Assembly (NCBI RefSeq): GCF_003255815.1
Contig: NC_037682.1
Span: 8,244,209 to 8,308,208, forward strand
Length of the DNA stretch: 64,000 nucleotides
Reading direction: 5' to 3'
From: Theropithecus gelada
Lineage: Eukaryota > Chordata > Mammalia > Primates > Cercopithecidae
In this document: positions 36,073 to 47,330 of the stretch, piece by piece
Numbering within the stretch: position 1 is the stretch's first letter
How the letters are laid out: the number at the start of each line of letters is the position of its first letter
The notes under the pieces: model-generated
What the model saw: only the letters and a program-made list of their open reading frames with translations
What the model was told of the DNA's origin: nothing
Databases searched by the model: none
Translations under genes and position numbers: made by a program

Positions 36073-36376
36073 GAGGCCGGGCGCAGTGGCTCACGCCTGT
36101 AATCGCAGCACTTTGGGAGGCCGAGGTGGGCAGATCAGAGGTCAGGAGACTGAGGCCATCCTGGCTAACATGGTGGAACCCTGTCTCTACTAAAAATACA
36201 AAAAAATTAGCTGGGCAAAAAAATTAGCTGGGCGTGCGCCTGTAGTCCCAGCTACTCAGGAGGCTAAGTCAGGAGAATGGCATGAACTTGGGAGGCAGAG
36301 CTTGCAGTGAGTCAAGATCTCGCCACTGCACTCTAGCCTGGGCGACAGAGCGAGACTCCATCTCAAAAAAAAGAAA
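36073..36376 (+). mobile_element. Alu with a short internal duplication
   Basis: Sense Alu. The linker AAAAAAATTAGCTGGGC is repeated in tandem near 36200-36232. Confidence 0.95.
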
Positions 36377-36476
36377 GATTGTAGGTTATAAGCTCAACTT
36401 ACAAAAATCAATTGTATTTCTATGTACTAGCAATAATCACATGGACACAGACATTAAAAATATAATGTTATTTGCT

Positions 36477-36791
36477 TTATTTATTTATTTATTTGGTTTT
36501 TGAGACAGAGTCTCTTTCTGCCGCCTAGCCTGGAGTGCAGTGGCGCAATTTTGGCTCACTGTAACCTCTGCTTCTCGGATTCAAGTGATTCTCGTGCTTC
36601 AGCCTCCCAAGTAGCTGGGATTACAAAGATGGATGCACCATCACACCCAGCTAAGGTTTTTTTGCATTTTTAGTAGAGATAGGGTTTCGCTGTGTTGGCC
36701 AGGTTGGTCTTGAACTCCTGGCCTCAAGTGATCTGCCTACCTTGGCCTCCCAAAGTGCTGGAATTATAGGCATTAGCCACTGTTCCTGGCC
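36477..36791 (-). mobile_element. Alu in L1
   Basis: Antisense Alu flanked by imperfect repeats ATATAATGTTATTT and ATATAATGTCATTT. Confidence 0.95.
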
Positions 36792-37521
36792 ATATAATGT
36801 CATTTATAATTGCTTAAAATAGAAAGGAAATATTTAGGTGTAAATCTAAGAAAATATGTAAAGGAATTGTAGGCTGAAAGTTAAAAAATACTTATAAAAG
36901 AAATCAAAGAAAATCTAAATAAATGGAGAGACATAGTGTGTTCATGGATTGGAAGATAGCATAGTAAAGATGTCAATTCTCTCCAAGTTGATATATAGAT
37001 TTAATTCAATTCCTATCAAAACCCTGCAGGATTTTTTATAGGTATAGACAAGACTCTTCTAAAATGTATATGAAAAGGCAAAATAACTAGAATAGCTAAG
37101 ATAATTTTGAAGAAAAGAATAAAGTTAGTGGAACTACTCTAAGAATTAAAGACTCATTATATAACTACAGGCATCAAGACTGTGTGTGGTGTCAGCAGAC
37201 AGACAGACACCTAGATCAATGAAATGGAAGGAGAACCCAGAAATACACCTACACAAATATGCCCAATGATTTTGGACAAAGGCTCCTCAGGGGAGGAAAG
37301 ACAGTCTTCTCAGCAAGTAACATTGCAGCAATCATACATACATAGGCAAAGAAATCAAATCACAATCTAAGTTTCACAATCTAACGCAGAAATTAACTCT
37401 AAATGGATCACAGACAACACCAAACACTAGCAAGGTTACAGAGAAACTGGGCCACTCACACATCGCCAGTGGAAATGTAAAATGGTGCAGCCATTCTGGA
37501 AAACAGTTTGGCCAACTCTTT

Positions 37522-37831
37522 TTTATTTAATTTATTTATTTATTTATTTTTGAGATGGAGTTTCGCTCCGTCCCCCAGGCTAGAGTGCAGGGGCGAGATC
37601 TTGACTCACTGCAACCTCCACCTCCCGGGTACAAGTGATTCTTCTGCCTCAGCTTCCTGAGTAGCTGGGATTACAGATGCCCGCCACCAAGTCCAACTAA
37701 TTCTTGTATTTCTAATACAGACCGGGTTTCATCATATTGGTCAGGCTGGTCTCGCACTCCTGAGCTCGTGATCCGCCCACCTCAGTCTCCCAAAGTGCTG
37801 GGATTACAGGCGTGAGCCACTGCGCCTGGCC
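37522..37831 (-). mobile_element. Alu in L1
   Basis: Antisense Alu with ATTT-unit tail. The flanks GGCCAACT and GGCCAGCCAATT resume L1. Confidence 0.95.
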
Positions 37832-38069
37832 AGCCAATTTTTGAAAAGTTAAACATGCATCTACCAGACAACTGAGTAACTGCACTCCTGGGCATTATGA
37901 AAACTCATGTCCACGTGAAAACCTGTACCGGATTGTTTGCAGCAGATTTATTTGGAGTAGCTCAAAACTGGAAACAACCCAAATGACGTCCAATAGGCAA
38001 ATGGTTATATAGCCTGTTAAACAATCAATACCATGGAAGAGTGCTAGCAATAAAAATGAATGAACTTGG

Positions 38070-38693
38070 CCAGGCGCGGCAGCTCACGCCTGTAATCCCA
38101 GCACTTTGGGAGGTCGAGGCGGGTGGATCACCTGAGGTCAGGAGTTTGAGATCAGCCTGGCCAAAATGGTGAAACCTCATTTCTACTAAAAATATAAAAC
38201 TTAGGCCGGGCACGGTGGCTCATGCATGTAATCCCAGCACTTTGGGAGGCCGAGGCAGGTGGATCACCTCAGGTCGGGAGTTCAAGATCAGCCTGACCAA
38301 CATGGAGAAACCCTGTCCCTACTAAAAATACAAAATTAGCCAGGCATGTGGCAGGTGCCTGTAATCCCAGCTACTCAGAAGACTGAGGCAGGAGAATCAC
38401 TTGAACCTGGGAGGTGGAGGTTACGGTGAGCTGAGATCGCACCATTGCACTCCAGCCTGGGCAACAAGGGTGAAACTCCTTCTCAAAATATGAAATAAAA
38501 TTAAAATAAATAAATAAAAATATAAAACTTAGCTGGGCATGGTGGGGCGTGCCTGTAATCCCAGCTACTCAGAAGGCTGAGGCAGGAGAATCACTTGAAT
38601 CTGGGAGACAGAGATTGCAGTGAGCCAAGATGGCACCACTGCACTCTAGCCTGGGCGACAGAGGGAGACTCCGTCTCAAAAAAAAAGAAAAAC
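38070..38693 (+). mobile_element. Alu split by a second Alu
   Basis: Sense Alu arms at 38070-38203 and about 38525-38693. The repeat GAATGAACTT flanks the Alu group. Confidence 0.9.
38204..38510 (+). mobile_element. Alu inserted in an Alu
   Basis: Sense Alu with target duplication AAAAATATAAAACTTA on both sides. Confidence 0.95.
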
Positions 38694-38696
38694 ACG

Positions 38697-38979
38697 GCCG
38701 GGCGCGGTGGCTCAAGCCTGTAATCCCAGCACTTTGGGAGGCCGAGGCGGGTGGATCACAAGGTCAGGAGATCGAGACTATCCTGGCTAACATGGTGAAA
38801 CCCCGTCTCTACTAAAAATACAAAAAAAAAACTAGCCGGGCGCGGTAGCGGGCGCCTGTAGTCCCAGCTACTTGGGAGGCTGAGGCGGGAGAATGGCGTG
38901 AACCCGGGGGGCGGAGCTTGCAGTGAGCCGAGATCGCGCCACTGCACTCCAGCCTGGGAGACACAGTGAGACTCCGTCT

Positions 38980-39012
<33 letters not shown>
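38697..39012 (+). mobile_element. AluY, Old World monkey type
   Basis: Sense, little diverged, GGCTCAAGCCTGTAATCC, long poly-A, target duplication AAGAAAAACAC. Confidence 0.95.
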
Positions 39013-39014
<2 letters not shown>

Positions 39015-39120
39015 AAAACACTGAATGAACTTCTGACACACAGAACAACCTAAATGAACCCACAGGGGATGCTACTGAGTGAAAAAGGCTGATCCCAAAA
39101 TGATGTATACTGTATGATTC

Positions 39121-39441
39121 CTTTTTTTTTTTTTCCTTTTTTTTCTTTTTTTGAGACGGAGTCTTGCTCTGTTGCCCAGGCTGGAGTACAGTGGCTCGAT
39201 CTTGGCTCTTGGCTCACTGCAACCTCCACCTCCCAGATTCAAGTGATTATCCTGCCTTGGCCTCCTTAATAGCTGGGACTATGGGTACATTCCACCACGC
39301 CAGGCTAATTTTTGTATTTTTAGTACAGACGAGGTTTCTCCCTGTTGGCTAGGCTGGTCTTGAACTCCTGACCTCAGGTGATCCACCCACCTCGGCCTCC
39401 CAAAGTGCTGGGATTACAGGCGTGAGCCACCACACATGGCC
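39121..39441 (-). mobile_element. Alu in L1
   Basis: Antisense Alu with target duplication TATGATTCCTTTT. Confidence 0.95.
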
Positions 39442-39660
39442 TATGATTCCTTTTATATAATATTCTTGAAATGACAAAGTTATAGAAATGGAAAACTGCT
39501 TAGTGATTGCGGGGGTTGAAGATGCGGGGTAGGAGAGGGGAATGGGTAGGGAAAGTGAGTATGACCATAAATGGGCAGCATGGGGGATCTTGAAGTGATA
39601 GCAGTGTTCTGTATCTTGACTGTGTCAATATCAATATCGTGGTTGTGATATTGTACTATA

Positions 39661-39963
39661 GTTTTTTGTTTTGTTTTGTTTTTGAGACAGCGTCTCACTC
39701 TGTCGCCCAGGCTCGGAGTGCAGTGGTGCGATCTCGTCTAATTGCAGCCTCCACCTTCTGGGTTCAAGTGATTCTCCTGCCACTGTCTCCTGAGTAGCTG
39801 GGACTACAGGCGCACGACACCATACCTGGCTAAATTTTGTATTTTTAGTAGAGGTGGGGTTTCGCCATGTTGGCCAGGATGGTCTTGATCTCCCAACCTC
39901 ACGATCCACAAGCCTCGGCCTCTCAAAGTGCTGGGATTACAGGTGTGAGCCACCGCACCCGGC
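39661..39963 (-). mobile_element. Alu in L1
   Basis: Antisense Alu flanked by ATATTGTACTATAGTTTT and the near-copy with G. Confidence 0.95.
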
Positions 39964-40085
39964 CAATATTGTAGTATAGTTTTGCAAGATATTATCAATG
40001 GGGGAAACCAGGTAAAGGATCTCTCTGTATTATTTCTTTGAACTGCATGTACATCCACAATTATCCCAAAATAAAAAGTTTAACA

Positions 40086-40223
40086 GTCAGTCATGGTGGC
40101 TCACGCCTGTAATCCCAGCATTTTGGGAGGCTTAGGCAGGTGGATCACTTGAGGTCAGGAGTTCAAGACCACACTGATCAACATGGTGAAACTCTGCTGA
40201 ACTAAAATACAAAAATTAGCCGA
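40086..40223 (+). mobile_element. Alu, truncated
   Basis: Sense left part placed right after the L1 3' end, then AAAT/AAAC repeats to about 40300. Confidence 0.85.
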
Positions 40224-40513
40224 CACTTCCTCCATAAATAAATAAATAAATAAATAAACAAACAAACCACCAAAACCAAACAAAACCAACAAAACACAGG
40301 GCACATGCTCCAATTCTCCTATACAGCCTTTCCCTAAGCTCCATACAGTTTCTCCATCTGGTGTCACTGGCTCCACAGAGTATAAAGGCCAAGAAGAGGA
40401 CTGCTTAGACTGCAGCCTTGTTTGGCTGGAGAATGTTTCCTCAGTCTGGGCCACACAGTAAACCATAAGGTCGGCTGTAACAAATTACCACAAACTTAGT
40501 GACTTAACAAACT

Positions 40514-40669
40514 TTTTTTTTTGAGATAGGGTCTTACTCTGTTGCCCAGGCTGGAGTGCAGTGGCACAATCTAGGCTCACTGCAGCCTCGACCTCCCAGG
40601 CTCAGGCAATTCTCCCACGTCAGCCTCCTAAATAGCAGGGACCACAGGCATCCACAGCCACGCCTGGCC
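40514..40669 (-). mobile_element. Alu monomer-like fragment
   Basis: Antisense, about 155 bases, poly-T to CACGCCTGGC. The preceding 40301-40513 includes a short MLT1-like end (ACAAATTACCACAAACTTAG). Confidence 0.8.
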
Positions 40670-40835
40670 TTTAAACTGGTGATTTTAACCTTGAGTGCTT
40701 GATTAAGGCAGTGTTTGCTCTGAGTTTGTCCACTGCAAAATAACTACTTTTCTCTTTGCAATTAATAAATATCTTTTGAGGAGCAGCTGATGCTTTTAAC
40801 TACTCTGAAGAGTTTAAAGAAAATGAAAAGCTCTG

Positions 40836-41148
40836 GCCAGGCACAGTGGCTCACACCTGTAATCCCAGCACTTTGGAAGGCCAAGCGGGGACGGATCACA
40901 AGATCAAGAGATCAAGACCAACCTGGCCAACATGGCGAAACCCCCATCTCTACTAAAAAAAAAAAAATACAAAAATTAGCCGGGCATGCTGGTGTGTGCC
41001 TGTGATCCCAGCTACTCGGGAGGCAGAGGTAGGAGAATCACTTGAAGCTGGGAGGTGGAGGTTGCAGTGAGCCGAGATCGTGCCACTCTACTACAGCCTG
41101 GGCAACAGAGTCAGACTCTGTCTCAATAAATAAATAAATAAATAAATA
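40836..41148 (+). mobile_element. Alu with (AAAT)n tail
   Basis: Complete sense Alu. Confidence 0.95.
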
Positions 41149-41239
41149 GTACAATTTGATAAGTTTTGATGTATGTGTATACCCAGAATCCACAATGAAG
41201 ATAATGAACATATCCATTACCTTCAAAAGTTTCTTCTTG

Positions 41240-41240
<1 letters not shown>

Positions 41241-41277
<37 letters not shown>

Positions 41278-41801
41278 AGACAGGGTCTTGCTCCCTCTAT
41301 GGGACTGGAGTGCAGTGGTGCAATTAAAGCTCACTGAGGCCAGGTGCAGTGGCTCATGCCTGTAATCCCAGCACTTTGGGAGGCCGAGGCGGGCGGATCA
41401 CAAGGTCAGGAGATCGAGACCATCCTGGCTAACATGGTGAAACCCCGTCTCTACAAAAAATTAGCCAGATGTGGTAGCGGGCACCTGTAGTCCTAGCTAC
41501 TCAGGAGGCTGAGGCAGGAGAATGGCATGAACTCGGGAGGCGGAGCGAGACTCCTTCTCAAAAAAAAAAAAAGCTCACTGTGCCTCAAACTCCCAAGCTC
41601 AAGCGATCCTCCAACCACAGTCTCCCAAATAGCTGGGACCACAGGCGTGCGCCACCACACCCAGCTAATTGTTTTACTTTTTGTAGAGACGGGGTCTCAC
41701 TATGTTGCTTAGGGTGGTCTCAAACTCCTGGCCTCAAGTGAGCCTCCTACCTCTACCTCCCAAAGTGCTAGAATCACAGGCATGAACCACCATGCCCAGC
41801 C
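41241..41801 (-). mobile_element. Old Alu split by a sense Alu
   Basis: Antisense halves 41241-41338 and 41573-41801, with repeat AAAGCTCACTG at the junctions. Confidence 0.9.
41339..41572 (+). mobile_element. Alu with internal deletion, inserted in an Alu
   Basis: Sense Alu missing most of the right-arm end; GGCGGAGC joins directly to GAGACTCC. Confidence 0.9.
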
Positions 41802-42026
41802 TCCTTTTGACTCTTTGTAATCCTTTGTCTACCCCCTGCCCAGCCCTATCTTTAAGCAACCACTCACCTGCCTTTTGTCACTATGGATTATTTTGCATTT
41901 TCTAGAATTTTATATGAATCGGATTATACAATTCATACTATTTTTTTTGAGGGGGGAATCTGCTTCTTTCAGCATTATTATTTCAAGATCCACCCATGCT
42001 GTGTATTTATCAATAGTTCATTACTT

Positions 42027-42323
42027 TTATTTATTTATTTTTCAGACAGAGTTTCACTCTATCACCCAGGCTGGAGTGCAGAGGCACCATGTCAGCTCAT
42101 TGCAACCTCTGCCTCCTGGGCTGAAGTGATTCTTATGCCTCAGCCTCCCGAGTAGCTGGGATTACAGACACCCACCACCACACCCAGCTAATTTTTGTAT
42201 TTTCAGTAGAGATGGGGTTTTGCCATATTGCCCAGGCTGGTCTCAAACTCCTGGACTTGAGTGATCCATCTGCCTCGGCCTCCCAAAGTGTTAGCATTAC
42301 AGGCACGAGCCACTGTGCCCGGC
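42027..42323 (-). mobile_element. Alu in L1
   Basis: Complete antisense Alu. Confidence 0.95.
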
Positions 42324-42734
42324 ATCATTGCTTTTAAATTGTGAAAACTATTCCTACAATTGGTTTATCCCTTAACCTGTTTGAGGACATTGGGTTGTTT
42401 CCAGTTTTGTGCCATCACAAATGAAGCTACTATGAATATTTTTGTACAAGTCCTTGTTTGGACCAGTGCTTTCATTTCTTTGGAACTGTACCTAGAAGTG
42501 AAATGCTGAGTCATGTGGTAGTATGTGTTTAACTTTCTCAGAAACCACCAAATCGTTTTTCCAAAATGTACCATTTTATATCCTCATCAACGGAGTATGA
42601 GAGCTCTAGTTTCTCCTTCATAGCCAACACTCAGTATAGTCAGTCTTTTTAATTTTAGTCATTCTAATAGGCGAGTAAGTGGTATTTCATTGCGTTCTTT
42701 TTCTTTTTTAAAAAAAATGAAATTTGACACAGGA

Positions 42735-43079
42735 AGCCAGGCATGGTAGCTCATGCCTGTAATCCTGGCACTTTGGGAGGCCGAGGCGGGCAAATCATGA
42801 AGTCAGGAGTTCGAGACTAGCCTGGCCAATGTGGTGAAACCCCGTCTCTACTAAAGATACAAAAAATTAGCCAGGCATGGTGGCATGCACCTGTCATCCC
42901 AGCTACTCAGGAAGCTGAGGCGGGAGAATCGCTGGAACCCGGGAGGTGGAGGTTGCAGTGAGCCAAGATTGCACCACTGCATTCCACCCTGGGTGACAGG
43001 ACAAGTCTCCATCTCAAAAAAAAAAAAAAAAAAAAGAAAAAAAGAAAAAAAGAGAAGAAGAAAAAAGAAAAGAAAACAA
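42735..43079 (+). mobile_element. Alu with long A/G-rich tail
   Basis: Sense Alu; target duplication GAAATTTG(A/C)CACAGGA includes the 3' end of the U1 pseudogene, so the Alu is younger than the U1 copy. Confidence 0.95.
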
Positions 43080-43091
43080 AGAAATTTGCCA

Positions 43092-43253
43092 CAGGAGCAA
43101 GCGCAAGTGCAGTCCCCCACTACCACAAACAATGCAGTTGAGTTTCCTGCGTTTAGGGAAATTACAGGGGTCAGCACACCTGGAGTGCAATGAATGAGCC
43201 TTACCCTGGGAAAACCACCTACGTGATCATGGTATCTCCCCTACCAGGTAAGT
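43092..43253 (-). pseudogene. U1 snRNA pseudogene, nearly full length
   Basis: Read on the minus strand the segment starts ACTTACCTGGTAGGGGAGAT, continues through the U1 stem-loop region GTGGTTTTCCCAGGG, and ends with GTAGTGGGGGACTGC followed by a diverged U1 3' end. It covers almost all of the 164-nt U1 RNA. Changes include a missing first AT and scattered substitutions in the loops and the Sm-site region (GTTTGTGG for ATTTGTGG). It interrupts an antisense L1 and no snRNA promoter (PSE/DSE) is visible, so it is a retrotransposed pseudogene rather than a working gene. Confidence 0.9.
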
Positions 43254-43370
43254 CATTGTGGTTTAAATTTGCATTTCCCTAATGACTAATGACATTGAGT
43301 ATATTTTATTTGCTAACTTATCACATATATACCTTCCTTGGTATGGTGTCTGTTCACATCATCTCCGGTT

Positions 43371-43693
43371 TTTTTGTTGTTTTGTTTTGTTGTTGCTTTG
43401 TTTTGTTTTTTGAGACAGAGTCTCGCTCTGTCGCCCAGGCTGGAGTGCAGTGGTGCGATCTCAGCTCACTGAAACCTTCGCCTGCCAGGTTCAAGTGATT
43501 CTCCTGCCTCAGCCTCCCAAGTAGCTGGGGCAACAGGTGCGCACCGCCACACCCAGCTAATTTTTTGTATTTTTAGTAGAGACGGGTTTCACCATGCTGG
43601 CCAGAGTGGTCCTGAGCTCCTGACCTCAAGTGTTCCACCTGCCTCAGCCTCTCAAAGTGCTGGGATTACAGGTGTGAGCCACTGCACCCAGCC
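43371..43693 (-). mobile_element. Alu in L1
   Basis: Antisense Alu, target duplication ATCATCTCC. Confidence 0.95.
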
Positions 43694-43861
43694 AATCATC
43701 TCCATTTAAAAATGAATTATTGTTACTGAGTTATATATTTTAATACATTCTAAGTCCAAGTCTTTTGTCAGACATATGTTTTGCAAATATTTTCTCCCAG
43801 TCTGTGACTTGTCTTTTTATGTTCATAACAGTGTATTTTAAAGAGCTAAAGATTTTTTGTG

Positions 43862-44154
43862 GTTTTTTTTTTTGAGATGGAGTCTTGCTCTGTCACCCAG
43901 GCTGAAGTGCAGTGGTGCGATCTCGGCTCACTGTAACGTCAGCCTCCCGGGTTCAAGTGATTCTCCTGCCTCAGCCTCCCGAGTAGCTGGCACTACAGGC
44001 GTGTGCCACTATGCCCAACTAATTTTTTTGTATTTTTAGTAGAAACGGGGTTTCACCATGTTAGCCAGGATGGTCTCGATCTCCTGACCTCGTGACCCTC
44101 CTGCCTCAGCCTCCCAAAGTGCTGGGATTACAGGCGTGAGCCACCACGCCCAGC
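43862..44154 (-). mobile_element. Alu in L1
   Basis: Antisense Alu; flanks AAGAGCTAAAG and AAGAGTTAAAG. Confidence 0.95.
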
Positions 44155-44404
44155 CAAGAGTTAAAGTTTTTAATTTTGGTGAATTCCAGTTTATACTGTT
44201 TTCTTTTATGGATCATGCTTTTTGGTGTCATAACTAAGAAAATGATCCCTTCACTAAGATCACAAGTATTTTCTCCTATGTTTTCTCTCAGAAGTATCAT
44301 TCGTATAGTGCTTACAGGTAGATTTCCTGTCTCATACTCCACTGTTTTGATTACAGTTCACTTGTAATCTAGATTAGGGCTTGTATTAGAAACATGCACT
44401 TAGA

Positions 44405-44729
44405 GGTTTTTTGTTTGTTTGTTTGTTTTTAAATGGAGTCTCCCTCTGTCGACCAGGCTGGAGTATAGTGGCATGATCTCGGCTCACTGCAGCCTCTGCC
44501 TCCTGGCTTTAAGCAATTCTCCTGCTTCAGCCTCCTGAGTAGCTGGGATTACAGGCGCGCACCACCTCACCCAGCTAATTTTTGTATTTTTAGTAGAGGT
44601 GGGATTTCGCCATGTTGGCCAGGCTGGTCTTGAACTCTTGACCAGCTCAAGAGTTGACCAACTCAAGTGATCCACCCACCTTGTACTCTCAAGAGTGGTG
44701 GGATTACAGGTGTGAGCCACTGCACCCAG
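44405..44729 (-). mobile_element. Alu
   Basis: Antisense Alu, (TTTG)n tail, target duplication GCACTTAGAG and a small internal duplication near 44637-44668. 44730-44985 is unrecognised. Confidence 0.95.
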
Positions 44730-44985
44730 CGCACTTAGAGTTTTAATTAGAAATGTAAAAATATTATTTCTTCCGATTTTATAAATAGAAAATGTTCTTA
44801 ATTTGGTTTTTATTCTTTTATTTTTAATTACATAAATGACATCAGAGTACGATCTCTTTGTACAAAAAAGAACAAAAGCACATAGAATGGGGAAGTGGAA
44901 ATCACTGTGACAAGCACTGTTCATTCAAGAAATCTGGCTTAGCTCACCATTTACATGATATTTTCTTTTCTTACTTTTTTTCTTT

Positions 44986-45276
44986 TTTTAAATTTAGAGA
45001 CAGGGTCTTACTCTGTCACCCAGGCAGAATGCAGTGGCAGGATCATAGCTCTCTGCAACCCCAGACTCCTGGGCTCAAGCAATCTTCCTTTCTCATCCTC
45101 CTGAGTAGCTAACACTACAGGTGCTGCCACCATGCCCTGGTAATTTTTAAATTTTTTGCAGAGACAGGATTTCACCATGTTGCCCAGGCTAGTCTCAAAC
45201 TCCTGGGCTCAAATGATCCTCCCTCCTTGGCCTCCCAAAGTGATGGGATTACAGGCATGAGCCATTGTGTCCAGGC
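44986..45276 (-). mobile_element. Alu (older)
   Basis: Diverged antisense Alu. Confidence 0.9.
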
Positions 45277-45402
45277 TTACATATTATTTTCATAACTCAT
45301 TAATCTCTATTTTTAAAAAAATGTTGTATACAGTATGCTGTTGATATATTTTTTCCATAGCTGTTTTTCTTATTCCAGAAATAACATGAAAGTCTTTGTG
45401 TC

Positions 45403-45690
45403 GGCCGGATGCAGTGGCTCACACCTGTAATCCCAGCACTTTAGGAGGTCAAGGAGGGTGGACACCTAAAGTCAGGAGTTTGAGACCAGTCTGGCCAACA
45501 TGGTGAAACCCCATCTCTAACAAAACTATAAAAATTAGTAGAGTGTGGTGGCAGGCGCCTGTAATCCCAGCTCCTTGGGAGACTGAGACAGGAGAATCGC
45601 TTGAATCTGGGAGGTGGAGGTTGCAGTGAGCTGAGATTGTGCCGTTGCACTCCAGCCTGGATGACAGAGTGAGACTCTGTCTCAAAAAAA
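45403..45690 (+). mobile_element. Alu
   Basis: Sense Alu whose tail runs into the long purine tract. Confidence 0.95.
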
Positions 45691-45777
45691 AAGAAAGAGA
45701 GAGAGAGAAAGAAAGAAAAAGAAAGAAAGAAAGAGAGAAGGAAGAAAGGAAGGAAGGAAGGAGAAAGAAAGAGAGAG

Positions 45778-45827
<50 letters not shown>

Positions 45828-46052
45828 GAAGGAAGGAAGGAAGGAAGGAAGGAAGGAAGGAAGGAAGGAAGGAAGGAAAGAAGGAAGGAGAAAGAGAAGG
45901 AAGGAGGGAGGGAGGGAGGAAGGAAAAAAGAGAGAGAGAAAGAAAGAAAGAAAGAGAAAAGAAAGAAAGAAAGAAAGGAAGAAAGAAAGGAAGGAAGGAA
46001 GGAAGGAAAGAAGGAAGGAAGGAAGGAAGGAAGGAGGAAAGAAAGAAAGAGG
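45684..46052. repeat. Homopurine tract, 369 bases, with (GAAA)n and (GGAA)n
   Basis: Only A and G on the plus strand. Contains about 13 consecutive GGAA units near 45827-45878 and long GAAA runs. Confidence 0.97.
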
Positions 46053-46344
46053 CTGGGTGCGGTGGCTCACACCTGTAATCCCAGCACTTTGGGAGGCTGA
46101 GGCGGGTGGATCACAAGGTCAGAAGTTCGAGACCAGCCTGACCAACATGGTGAAGCCCCTATCTCTACTAAAAATACAAAAACTAGGCGGGCGTGGTGGT
46201 GCACACCTATAATACCAGCTACTCAGGAGGCTGAGGCAGGAGAATCGCCTGAACCCGGGGGGCAGAGGATGCAGTGAGCCGAGGTCATGCCATTGTACTC
46301 CAGCTTGGGCCACAGAGCAAGACTCTGTCTCAAAAAAAAAAAAA
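46051..46344 (+). mobile_element. Alu
   Basis: Sense Alu between two purine tracts. Confidence 0.95.
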
Positions 46345-46372
46345 GAGAGAGAGAGAGACAGAGAGAGAGAAA

Positions 46373-46456
<84 letters not shown>

Positions 46457-46502
46457 GAAAAGAAAGAATGAACGAAAGAAAGAAAGAAGAAAGAAAGAAA
46501 GT
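46332..46502. repeat. (GA)n/(GAAA)n purine tract
   Basis: Nearly pure A/G with one C near 46359 and GAATGAACG near the end; long uninterrupted GAAA array between. Confidence 0.95.
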
Positions 46503-47123
46503 GTGTCATGACAAAAACTTTGTACGTGCAAGTTTAAGTTTAAAAAATAATTCAGAGGATTCAGGCTCTGGAGACAGAAGAAATTCCTATGAGTTAAGAT
46601 CCTGTCTTATTGTTCCCTGATAGTAAAATAAGGAGGCTTCCCAGGTGGTGCAAAGGCTTTCAGATGTGTTAGAAAACTGAGGTTGAAAGACCTCCTCATT
46701 ACGTCTGCATTTTCTAAAGATGTTGGAAGAGTTTAGCCATTGTTTTTCATCTAACTTCAAATGGCTTTCACTATGGTGCAATTTCTTTTGTACTTTCCCC
46801 AATGAACTAAGCATGGAAATAGCAAAAGAAACATACAATATGATTTCTTTGACATAAAGTCCAGAACAGAGCTGCCAGCATCTCCAACACCAGCCTTGGC
46901 TTCATCTATAGGTCAGTGGAATGTTTCCCCTCTGCTTCAGCTGGAAAATTATCTTGGCATGATCCCACCAGTAATCAGGTCCTGCCACTCATCCACCTGT
47001 TTCTCACCATAACTCTGATGTCCCTGTCAAATTTCTGCGGTCTGCTCTTTGTAGACGAAACAGATCAGTTTCATTTCAACAGATTTTAAATCATCACATA
47101 ATAAATCATTTTGCATTGATTCC
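46503..47123. other. Unrecognised non-repeat stretch
   Basis: No SINE or LTR signature and no long ORF or splice structure. I cannot assign it. Confidence 0.4.
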
Positions 47124-47330
47124 TAGGTTCAAGTGGTCCTCCTGCCTCAGCCTCCCAAGTAGCTGGAACTACAGACACACGCCACCTCGCCCTTCTAATT
47201 TTTGCCTTTTTAGTAGATATAGGGTTTCACCATGTTGGCCAGGCTGGTCTCAAACTCCCGATCTCAGGTGATCCACCCAGCTTGGCCTTCCAAAGCGCTG
47301 GGATTACAGGTGTGAGCCACCATGCCCGGC
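47124..47330 (-). mobile_element. Alu, lacking 3' part
   Basis: Antisense, starts inside the right arm, ends CATGCCCGGCC. Confidence 0.9.

Larger units (their letters stand above)
36377..40084 (+). mobile_element. Old L1, ORF2 end and 3'UTR, broken into pieces by Alus
   Basis: L1 pieces at 36377-36476, 36792-37521, 37832-38069, 39013-39120, 39442-39660 and 39964-40084 are collinear and on the same strand, from ORF2 text (TGTTCATGGATTGGAAGATA) to the 3' end (ATTATCCCAAAATAAAAAGT). Alus lie between every pair. The ORF is destroyed by stops and truncation. Confidence 0.85.
41149..44404 (-). mobile_element. Antisense L1 3' region broken by Alus and a U1 pseudogene
   Basis: L1 pieces at 41149-41240, 41802-42026, 42324-42734, 43254-43370, 43694-43861 and 44155-44404 are collinear reversed L1, for example TTGCATTTCCCTAATGACTA and TTTTGCAAATATTTTCTCCC. 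Confidence 0.8.

Noticed and set aside
45441..46100. Long Ser/Phe/Leu- and Lys/Glu/Arg-rich frames on both strands
   Set aside because: They are read through the purine tract and Alus, not genes.
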